NCBI GenBank assembly: GCA_040758475.1
Contig: JBFLVN010000243.1
Span: forward strand, 1-5,634
Direction of reading: 5' to 3'
DNA length: 5,634 nucleotides
Origin: JBFLVN01 sp040758475
GTDB lineage: Bacteria > JAGRBM01
A program made the translations under genes and the position numbers. This document shows positions 1-5,277 of this stretch, piece by piece; positions within the stretch are counted from its first letter, which is position 1, and each line of letters opens with the position of its first letter. The notes beneath the pieces were generated by a model, which saw nothing but the letters and a program-made list of their open reading frames with translations, was not told the DNA's origin and did no database searches.

Positions 1-1093
1 CCGGTACGACAAACCGAAACTCAACCCGCTCGATACCTGCGCCGTGCTTTATACCTCGGGTACGACGAGCCGCCCCAAGGGGGTGATGATCACCCAGGGC
101 AATTACGTCTGGTCGGCGGAAATCATGAGCCGCACCCAAGGACTTCGGGAGACGGATAGGCACCTCGTCTGCCTTCCGTACTTCCACATCAACGCCCAGA
201 CCTATTCGACCCTTCCCTCCCTCGCCGTGGGGGCCGACATCGTGTTGATGGAGCGATTTTCCAAGACCCGTTTCTGGAACATCGTGCAGGAACACAAGCC
301 CACCGTGTGGAGCTACGTCCCGGCGCTAACGAAAATGCTCGTCATGGAACCGCCCGGGCCCCACGAGAAGAACCACTCTTTCCGCCTCTGGGGCGGTGGC
401 GCCGTGGCGACGGCCCTCGAACAGAAATTCAATGTCCGGACCATCGGCTGGTTTGGAATGACCGAGACCATCACGACCCCCGTCGTCACGAGCCCTATTG
501 ATCCCGGGAAAAACCGGGCCGTGGGGTTTGTGAATCCCGGTTACCGCATCCGCATTGTGGGAGAGGACGGAAAACCCTGCGGCCCGAACGAAACGGGCGA
601 GCTCGAAATCCTAGGCGTTCCGGGTATCTCGCTTATGAAAGGCTATCTCAAGAACCCCGAAGCCACCGCCGAGGCCCTCTCCCCCGAAGGGTGGTTCAAG
701 ACCGGCGACAACGTGACGATCGATGAGGAGGGCTATGTCTTCTACGTGAACCGCAAGAAGGACATGCTCAAAGTGGGCGGCGAGAACGTGGCATCGAGCG
801 AAATCGAGCGCGTCCTCATGATGCACCCGGCCGTCTACGAAGCCGCCGTCATCGGCATCCCCGACAACGTCCTCCAGGAAGTCCCCAAGGCCTTCATCAT
901 CCTGAACCCCGGCAAGAGCGCCAGCGAACAGGAAATCATCGATTACTGCAAAGGGAAGCTCGCCACCTTCAAAGTCCCCCGGGCGGTTGAATTCCGGAAG
1001 GAATTCCCCCGGGCGACCTTGGAGAAAGTGGCGAAGAAGCAGTTGGCGGAAGAAGAAAGCGAAAAGAGAAGAGCGGCTACCACGTCCGGATGA
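1..1093 (+). CDS. AMP-forming acyl-CoA ligase (CaiC-like), 3' part
   Basis: This is an ANL-superfamily ligase that activates a carboxylic acid to acyl-AMP and then to its CoA thioester; it is likely cytoplasmic. The frame is open from base 2, so the 5' end lies outside the window and the GTG at 44 is an internal valine. Visible motifs are the phosphate-binding loop YTSGTTSRPKG (50-82), the GMTET adenine motif (455-469), the TGD ribose-binding motif (701-709), the hinge/CoA-binding stretch RKKDMLKVGGENVASSEIE (752-808) and the C-terminal FPRATLEKV with the expected catalytic lysine (1004-1030). The C-terminal domain is therefore complete. The Ser in GTTSRPKG, where many ligases have Gly, matches crotonobetaine/carnitine-CoA ligase (CaiC) as I recall it, as does the overall spacing. 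Substrate cannot be read. The neighbouring ring-hydroxylating oxygenase makes an aromatic or cyclic acid plausible (inference). The last 17 bp overlap the tail of the convergent PIN-toxin gene. Confidence 0.93.
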   Translation, partial: RYDKPKLNPLDTCAVLYTSGTTSRPKGVMITQGNYVWSAEIMSRTQGLRETDRHLVCLPYFHINAQTYSTLPSLAVGADIVLMERFSKTRFWNIVQEHKPTVWSYVPALTKMLVMEPPGPHEKNHSFRLWGGGAVATALEQKFNVRTIGWFGMTETITTPVVTSPIDPGKNRAVGFVNPGYRIRIVGEDGKPCGPNETGELEILGVPGISLMKGYLKNPEATAEALSPEGWFKTGDNVTIDEEGYVFYVNRKKDMLKVGGENVASSEIERVLMMHPAVYEAAVIGIPDNVLQEVPKAFIILNPGKSASEQEIIDYCKGKLATFKVPRAVEFRKEFPRATLEKVAKKQLAEEESEKRRAATTSG

Positions 1094-1481
1094 GGCGGAC
1101 CCTTCCCCCTTCGGTAATGTTGGCGATGAACGGGGCGCTTTGGCGAGATATTAAAGATTTGATCTCGGGTAGGGCTTTCACGATCTGCTCGGCCATGACC
1201 TCGCCTTTCAGGTTGCCGGAGCCGAAGGCGAACATCCGCACCTTGGCTTCCCGCACGGCCTCTATTTCGTTCGGGCGCTTTCGGATTTTCTTGTCGTTCG
1301 TCAGGACGATCCAGCCGTGACGGCCCACGACCCGGAGCCACGTCGCGTCGTCCGTTTCTTCGGGAAATTCGTCGGCGTGGACTTTCACCGTCTCGCCCGC
1401 TTTTCGCAGGGCTTCGGGGACGTAGTACCGCCCCACGTCGCGGTCGGTGAAGAAGACCAGGGGATCAGGCGGCGGCGCCAA
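1077..1481 (-). CDS. VapC45-like PIN-domain toxin
   Basis: Predicted ribonuclease toxin of a type II toxin-antitoxin pair, 134 residues, close to the usual size for the VapC45 PIN-like family. It starts with a short strand ending in Asp (FFTDRD, residues 10-15), then a helix and AGETVKVHADEF (28-39). Next come D44/D45, GWIVLTNDKKIRKRPNEIEA (56-75) and a C-terminal PFIANITEGGRV. D13, D45, D63 and E72 or E74 are the likely metal-binding acidic residues (inference from the PIN fold). The start is TTG at 1481, since no ATG or GTG lies between it and the conserved first strand. It overlaps the end of the upstream antitoxin gene by 17 bp, so translation is probably coupled; only a weak GAG precedes it. 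An alternative CTG start at 1460 would leave too little of the first strand. The gene order, DUF433 antitoxin then PIN toxin, matches M. tuberculosis VapB45-VapC45. Activity and target are not shown. Confidence 0.85.
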   Translation of the reverse strand: MAPPPDPLVFFTDRDVGRYYVPEALRKAGETVKVHADEFPEETDDATWLRVVGRHGWIVLTNDKKIRKRPNEIEAVREAKVRMFAFGSGNLKGEVMAEQIVKALPEIKSLISRQSAPFIANITEGGRVRLIRTW

Positions 1482-2148
1482 TGCGGGACTCGTAGCGGAT
1501 GGCGTCCCAGACCGCTTCCGGCTCGATGCCGAAATCCCGGGCGAGCGATTCGGGGTCTTCGCCGGCCTTGAAGCGGTCGGCGATCACTTCCGTCCGCACG
1601 CCCTTGCGGACCACGACGGGACGCCCGAACGAGACGAACGGATCGACGACGATGCGCCGGTCCCGGGAGGGGGCACCCCGGGCGGCGTAGGGGTAGAGCC
1701 GGATGGGGAAACGCCGCTGCTCGTCCCACTCGATCCGGTTCAGGTACTGCTCCACGATTTCGCGCAGTTCGTATTGAAAGTCCTTCGAGAGATTCACGAG
1801 CAGCTTGGAAGTCTCCTCGACCAGGACGTTTTTCCCCTGGGTGGCGAAGCGGTGCTCGGCGAGCGGGTGGCGCGATTTGGGGGAGAGTTTGGATACCTTC
1901 TGGACGATTTTCCGGAGCTCTGGCAGCGGGATGTCGTGCGTCTTGCGCAGGGCGCTAAGGACGTGGGCTTCTACGAGATCCAGGAACGAGAGGGCTTTTT
2001 TATCCGGGTCCTCGACGTTCAGGATCGGCTTGTGGGAGCGCTGCCCGCAGACCCAGTAGCGCAGGGTGGAGGGCGGAACGCCCAGGACGTGGGCCGCTTC
2101 CGCGATGCCGTAGGCCGGCCGCCGGAGGATTTCGGTCTTTTCTTTCAT
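1465..2148 (-). CDS. VapB45-like antitoxin: HTH plus DUF433
   Basis: Predicted DNA-binding antitoxin of the PIN toxin encoded just downstream, 227 residues from ATG 2148. Residues 12-34 form a MerR-like winged-helix start (AYGIAEAAHVLGVPPSTLRYW). They are followed by ALSFLDLVEAHVLSALRK (52-69), typical of VapB45-type proteins, and a DUF433 domain at about 164-218 (RRIVVDP, then GVRTEVIADRFKAGED, then DFGIEPEAVWDAIRYE). DUF433 carries a small helical fold that is common in antitoxins paired with PIN toxins. I chose ATG 2148 over the in-frame TTG at 2175 because the TTG falls inside an 8-bp inverted repeat that looks like an operator; a weak AGG lies 6 bp before the ATG. The stop overlaps the toxin start by 17 bp, so the two form one operon. 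It is probably autoregulated, with the toxin acting as co-repressor, as in other vapBC operons (inference). Confidence 0.85.
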   Translation of the reverse strand: MKEKTEILRRPAYGIAEAAHVLGVPPSTLRYWVCGQRSHKPILNVEDPDKKALSFLDLVEAHVLSALRKTHDIPLPELRKIVQKVSKLSPKSRHPLAEHRFATQGKNVLVEETSKLLVNLSKDFQYELREIVEQYLNRIEWDEQRRFPIRLYPYAARGAPSRDRRIVVDPFVSFGRPVVVRKGVRTEVIADRFKAGEDPESLARDFGIEPEAVWDAIRYESRIGAAA

Positions 2149-2174
2149 GGGAAGCCTATAACTCAAACAGCCCA

Positions 2175-2205
2175 AGCACCTAGGAAAGCCATTCTAATAG
2201 GTGCT
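2175..2205. promoter_or_regulatory. Inverted repeat, candidate antitoxin operator
   Basis: Perfect 8-bp arms AGCACCTA (2175-2182) and TAGGTGCT (2198-2205) are separated by 15 bp. The arm centres are 23 bp apart, about two helical turns, so a dimeric DNA-binding protein could contact both on one face. The spacer holds TAGAAT on the minus strand (2196-2191), a five-of-six match to a -10 box, lying 43 bp before the antitoxin ATG. No good -35 is visible. An operator overlapping the promoter is the usual arrangement for autoregulated toxin-antitoxin operons. Both the promoter and the operator roles are inferred. Confidence 0.4.
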
Positions 2206-2221
2206 GGCCCCCAGGGCCAGC
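2203..2221. repeat. GC-rich 8-bp hairpin in the intergenic stretch
   Basis: GCTGGCCC (2203-2210) and GGGCCAGC (2214-2221) pair perfectly around a 3-nt loop. It lies between the end of the Abi_C gene and the antitoxin promoter candidate. It could stop or slow transcripts reading out of the Abi_C gene. No T-run follows on either strand, so it is not a canonical intrinsic terminator. It overlaps the outer end of the neighbouring 8-bp inverted repeat by 3 bp. Confidence 0.4.
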
Positions 2222-2319
2222 CGCCGCGTGCTTGCCTAGCGAGGGTGCGAACGGCACTCGACTGGGGCGGGAGCGGAATCCCCGGACCATCTAGCTTCAG
2301 AAAGAAATTTTAGGGGGGA

Positions 2320-3453
2320 TCAGTTGGTCGAGAAGAGTTTATCTTCAAGATAGTGCAATATGGATTGAATGCTATTGATTGTGAGCATTGCTTCTGGTTT
2401 TTCGAGTAAATTTTCATTTGGGTGAGCAACACTGCCTTCGTTTCTTAATGGATTCAGGGTATCTACGATCACAGCCAATGCTTTTAGAATTCGTTCAATA
2501 TCATTTGGGCGCGATCCGCGATCTTTGAGAGCAGGATGGTGTTGGCATAGTTCTTTAAAAAGTTTTGTCAGTGTTGCGCCCGGCTCTATGACTATTCCCG
2601 CTTTTTCACAAATAGCTCTTAGGTACCCATGCAAGGCGGTATGAGCCCGATCGACTCCACTTGTAGCGCCAGTTGATCGAATCAGTAATTCAGCATCATT
2701 TAGTGCCCGTTGTACAACTTCGCTGGTAATTGTAAGTAAGGGCTGTTTTACTGCTTGCGGTCCCCGTAATCGTGGTATCCAGTCATGCATTTCATCGTGT
2801 CGCCGCTGGGTTCGTCGCTCTGAACTGCCTACGGGATATCTTTTGAGGATGCCCTCAAGGATTTCCGCTTGAATTTCTGGAGAACTTCTTTCGAGAACTT
2901 TGACAAATTTTTCCCGATTAGTTCCATCGTACTTAGTCAAGTCAATATCAAGATTTATATCTCTATAGAATGATTCAACATCCTTATATGTTGCAAAATC
3001 TGCAAGATAACCCTGATGAACTCCCATATAATCTTCGATTACCTTTTTGATTTCGATTGGCTTTAGGGCATTTGCTGGTCGCTCAGCCGGATTCGTTTGC
3101 GATTCAGAAAGCTCGATGGCGATAAATCGAATTGGCAATCCAATTTCCAAAAATACGTCAGCAACTCCACTAAAGAGCATTTCGTTTTCAGAAGCATCGT
3201 ATTTCTTCCGTATTTCTTCGTATTGCTTTAGTGGCAGAGTGGCTTCTAGTGCATAGAAATCATCTCCGAAGTCATTAAGCGCATCTCGGATGATGAATGG
3301 GGCAGAGTTAAGAAACTCTATGGCCTTGGAATTTCCACGAGCGTGAAAAAGGCCTTTCGCTTTTGTAAAGAAGGTTTGAGCCCTTTCATCGGAGATACTA
3401 ATTCCAAGAGGCATATAACCAGGGGCACCAGGAGCGTGGTAAAGGACAATCAT
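2320..3453 (-). CDS. Abi_C-domain protein, putative abortive infection
   Basis: A 377-residue protein with no signal peptide or membrane segment visible, so probably cytoplasmic. The C-terminal part (about 245-373) looks like the abortive-infection C-terminal domain (Abi_C): a helix with TGATSGVDRAHTALHGYLRA (261-280), TLTKLFKELCQHH (294-306), then a helix leading to LNPLRNEGSVAHPNE (333-347) and a final helix. The R-N-x-G-S-x-A-H motif is the family hallmark. Residues 1-170 are not recognised: they hold mixed strands and helices, including MPLGISISDERAQTFF (14-29) and a hydrophobic stretch at 98-114. Residues 176-209 (REKFVKVLERSSPEIQAEIL and on) look helical and could belong to an AbiJ-type region, which I cannot confirm. 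ATG 3453 follows an in-frame stop 12 bp upstream, at 3463-3465. There is no clear Shine-Dalgarno. Sampled rows give about 27-53% G+C against about 70% in the oxygenase genes, which suggests transfer. A phage-defence role is inferred from the domain only. Confidence 0.75.
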   Translation of the reverse strand: MIVLYHAPGAPGYMPLGISISDERAQTFFTKAKGLFHARGNSKAIEFLNSAPFIIRDALNDFGDDFYALEATLPLKQYEEIRKKYDASENEMLFSGVADVFLEIGLPIRFIAIELSESQTNPAERPANALKPIEIKKVIEDYMGVHQGYLADFATYKDVESFYRDINLDIDLTKYDGTNREKFVKVLERSSPEIQAEILEGILKRYPVGSSERRTQRRHDEMHDWIPRLRGPQAVKQPLLTITSEVVQRALNDAELLIRSTGATSGVDRAHTALHGYLRAICEKAGIVIEPGATLTKLFKELCQHHPALKDRGSRPNDIERILKALAVIVDTLNPLRNEGSVAHPNENLLEKPEAMLTINSIQSILHYLEDKLFSTN

Positions 3454-3476
3454 CGGTACATTTTAAATCCGAAACC

Positions 3477-3506
3477 ATTATATACCGAAAATAAAAACCA
3501 GTTCAC
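3477..3506 (-). promoter_or_regulatory. Candidate promoter of the Abi_C gene
   Basis: A perfect TATAAT reads on the minus strand at 3482-3477, in the 49-bp AT-rich gap after the oxygenase beta gene. Eighteen bases further upstream is GTGAAC (3506-3501), which keeps only the TGA core of a -35 box. Transcription would begin near 3470, giving a leader of about 16 nt before ATG 3453. The -35 overlaps the beta-subunit stop codon. This would let the gene be expressed separately from the catabolic operon. It rests on motif matching only. Confidence 0.45.
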
Positions 3507-3991
3507 ACCGGCCAGACCACCGAATTCGGTATCCGGAGCGTGTCATACACGCAAATCTTCTCTTCAAAGACCAATTTCCCGCCTTCGCTCACGATGGTGT
3601 CGAGATACTTTCCCGAAATGAACAAGTGGGTTTCGCCGTCGAGAAGCGTCTGCAGGATGGCGAAGTTGGACTGGGCGCGGACTCTCTCGCCGTCGTGGGA
3701 GAGAATTTTCACGTTGGTGACGAGGTGCCGAAGCACCCGGGGCGAGTAGACGCTCGCCTGCCGGAGGGCGGTCACCCGGTCCTCGCACATGGCCCGGCTC
3801 TCGGAGAGCCAGAGGGCGAGGGGCAGCTTCTTCTCGAAATTCTCCCGGGAGACGATCTTGTAGAGCCCTTGCTCGGTAAAGAACGCGGGCCATTTCTCGA
3901 TCTCGCCTTCGTCGAGGACGTAGGCGTAGTCCGTGAGGAGCGATTCGATTTCGAGCCGCAGGTCGCGGTCCGAGAGGGAGGAGAGCTTCAT
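3503..3991 (-). CDS. Ring-hydroxylating oxygenase, beta (small) subunit
   Basis: Small subunit of a two-component oxygenase hexamer, 162 residues, the normal family size. It has an NTF2/SnoaL-like fold with a structural role. Visible family features are the N-terminal helix LRLEIESLLTDYAYVLDEGE (11-30), then WPAFFTEQGLYKIVSREN (34-51) and a central SRAMCEDRVTALRQASVYSP (69-88). After that come RHLVTNVKI (92-100), a strand with FAILQT, and the closing YDTLRIPNSVVWPV, close to the typical end of this family. The ATG at 3991 overlaps the alpha-subunit TGA as ATGA, and GGGGAAGAAG just upstream can serve as the ribosome site. Co-translation with alpha is expected. The same frame stays open upstream to about 4924, but that part is antisense-frame shadow of the alpha gene. 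The stop lies 49 bp before the Abi_C gene. Confidence 0.93.
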   Translation of the reverse strand: MKLSSLSDRDLRLEIESLLTDYAYVLDEGEIEKWPAFFTEQGLYKIVSRENFEKKLPLALWLSESRAMCEDRVTALRQASVYSPRVLRHLVTNVKILSHDGERVRAQSNFAILQTLLDGETHLFISGKYLDTIVSEGGKLVFEEKICVYDTLRIPNSVVWPV

Positions 3992-5226
3992 GCTTCTTCC
4001 CCGAATCCCATGATCTCGGCGTAGTACTTGTAAAAGCCCCGGATGCACGATTCGGTGACCATGTGGTCGGCCCCGTCGCAGTCGCGGCCGCCAAGCTCCA
4101 AGACCGCCGCGCCGGAGCGGGCCGCCCGGACGCCGTCCTGGGTCATGCAGAGGGCCTCGCCGTCGTCCACGGAGACGAGCCCGGCCGGGCCCATCAAATT
4201 CGCCTGCCGGAGGCGACGCTGGGTCATCTCGGGCGAGTCGTTCTCGTAACCGAAGAAAGTCCAGACGAGTTCGAAGTGGTTCGGCCCCCGGGGGACGATC
4301 TGGCGGGTGGCAAGCGTGTTGGACTGCTGCTGGACGATCAAGTTGGGAAAGATCGTCTGCATGACGACCGTGTTGGCGTCGGGAAATTCCTTCACGGGAT
4401 CGAGAAGGCGCGGGTCTTTGAGCTTGAAGTCGGCCTTGAAGGAGGCCATGTCGGCCGTTCCCTCGCCGGCCTTTTGTTCGCCCTTTCGCGAGATGAGCGC
4501 CCCGTGGCGGCCCATCGAATCCATGCGGATTTCGGATTTCTGGTCGGCCCGGAAAAGTCCGAAAGTGACGAGAAAAACGTGGAGGAGCGAGGCGTGGTAG
4601 GGGTCTTTGATGTTCTCGAACATGAGCTTCCAGTTGGAAGGAATTAACTGCCGCGAGTAGCCCAGGACCGTGAGCTTTCTTCCATCGAAAACCCGGTCGA
4701 AGAGTTTGAGCATGGTTTCGCCCAAGTAATTTGCGAACGGGACGGCGTTCTTGTCGAACGAAGCGAAGATGACGCCGCCCCGGGCGTGGACTTTGAGCGA
4801 AGTGAGCCCGTGGTTCTTGGTATCGAAATCGGCGGGCATTCCCCCCTGGCCGAGAACGCCTTTTCGAAAGGGCACGCCCACCAGATTGCCGCAAAGATCG
4901 TAGGTCCACTGGTGGTAGGGGCACTGGATCGTCGCCTTGTTCCCGAAACTCTCCCGGCAGACTTCCAGGCCCCGGTGGGTGCAGCGGTTCAAATGGACGT
5001 ACAGATCGCCCTTCTTCCCGCGCACGAGGACGACCGACTCTTCCCCGATGTGGGTCCGTTTGAAATCGCCGGGGCGCGGGACTTCCACCTCCAGCCCCAC
5101 GTAGTTCCAGGTGGGCCCGGCGAAGATCCGTTCGAGCTCGCGCTGGTAGACCTCCGGGTCCGAATAGACCCAGTACGGCACCCGCGCGGGGCCTTCCTTG
5201 GGCCAGAACTTTTTGAGCTCAGTCAT
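3988..5226 (-). CDS. Rieske ring-hydroxylating oxygenase, alpha (large) subunit
   Basis: Catalytic subunit, 412 residues, full length for the family. The Rieske [2Fe-2S] ligands are C82-x-H84 and C102-x2-H105, with 17 residues between. The mononuclear iron site follows: D208 (bridging Asp), H211 and H216 in ENIKDPYHASLLH, with the third ligand probably D354 or D355 in VDDGEAL. The N-terminus (VYSDPEVYQRELERIFAGPTW), NRCTHRG and GMPADFD are most like the large subunit of salicylate 5-hydroxylase (NagG) and related anthranilate dioxygenases, as I recall those sequences. A carboxylated aromatic substrate is therefore plausible, but regiochemistry cannot be read. ATG 5226 is preceded by AGGGGGTG (5238-5231) as a likely ribosome site. 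This lies at the edge of a hairpin repeat. It is co-translated with the beta subunit (ATGA overlap). No ferredoxin or reductase gene follows, so electron transfer must come from elsewhere. Confidence 0.95.
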   Translation of the reverse strand: MTELKKFWPKEGPARVPYWVYSDPEVYQRELERIFAGPTWNYVGLEVEVPRPGDFKRTHIGEESVVLVRGKKGDLYVHLNRCTHRGLEVCRESFGNKATIQCPYHQWTYDLCGNLVGVPFRKGVLGQGGMPADFDTKNHGLTSLKVHARGGVIFASFDKNAVPFANYLGETMLKLFDRVFDGRKLTVLGYSRQLIPSNWKLMFENIKDPYHASLLHVFLVTFGLFRADQKSEIRMDSMGRHGALISRKGEQKAGEGTADMASFKADFKLKDPRLLDPVKEFPDANTVVMQTIFPNLIVQQQSNTLATRQIVPRGPNHFELVWTFFGYENDSPEMTQRRLRQANLMGPAGLVSVDDGEALCMTQDGVRAARSGAAVLELGGRDCDGADHMVTESCIRGFYKYYAEIMGFGEEA

Positions 5227-5227
5227 A

Positions 5228-5270
5228 CCTCACCCCCTGGCCCCCTCTCCGTATCGACGGAGAGGGGGTG
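5228..5270. repeat. Dispersed-type hairpin repeat (12-bp stem)
   Basis: CCCCCTCTCCGT (5241-5252) pairs perfectly with ACGGAGAGGGGG (5257-5268) around the 4-nt loop ATCG. A flanking CACCCCC (5231-5237) can alternatively pair with GGGGGTG (5264-5270). CCTCACCCCCTGG followed by a CTCTCC/GGAGAG stem is a form I recognise from dispersed intergenic repeats in many GC-rich environmental genomes, often close to DUF559 genes. Here it begins 7 bp after the DUF559 stop and ends at the alpha-subunit start. There is no T-run, so it is not a standard terminator. Copy number cannot be judged, as there is only one copy in the window. Confidence 0.65.
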
Positions 5271-5277
5271 CGAAGAA

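Noticed and set aside
943..1341. 132-codon minus-strand frame across the ligase end
   Set aside because: It overlaps both the ligase and the PIN toxin in other frames, is Arg/Pro-rich and has no motif.
2149..2175. TTG 2175 as the antitoxin start (236 residues)
   Set aside because: The nine extra residues add nothing family-like, and the codon lies within the inverted repeat; ATG 2148 fits better.
2240..2290. tRNA-like or tRNA-remnant look of the plus strand, ending CCCCGGACCA
   Set aside because: There is no TTCGA T-loop, no anticodon arm and no matching acceptor stem. I could not fold a cloverleaf, so it is not called as a tRNA or attachment site.
1447..2313. 288-codon open frame on the plus strand opposite the antitoxin
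   Set aside because: It is antisense to a recognisable HTH-DUF433 gene; its translation is Gly/Asp/Val-rich and matches no family. High GC keeps opposite frames open.
4063..4647. 194-codon plus-strand frame opposite the alpha subunit
   Set aside because: It is antisense to a gene with intact Rieske and iron-binding motifs; no family features.
3992..4924. Upstream extension of the beta-subunit frame to 473 codons
   Set aside because: It runs inside the alpha gene in another frame and translates to Arg/Pro-rich low-complexity residues. The real beta start is the ATGA overlap at 3991.
5241..5268. Intrinsic terminator for the DUF559 gene
   Set aside because: The stem is strong, but GGGGG or CCCCC, not a T-run, follows on either strand.
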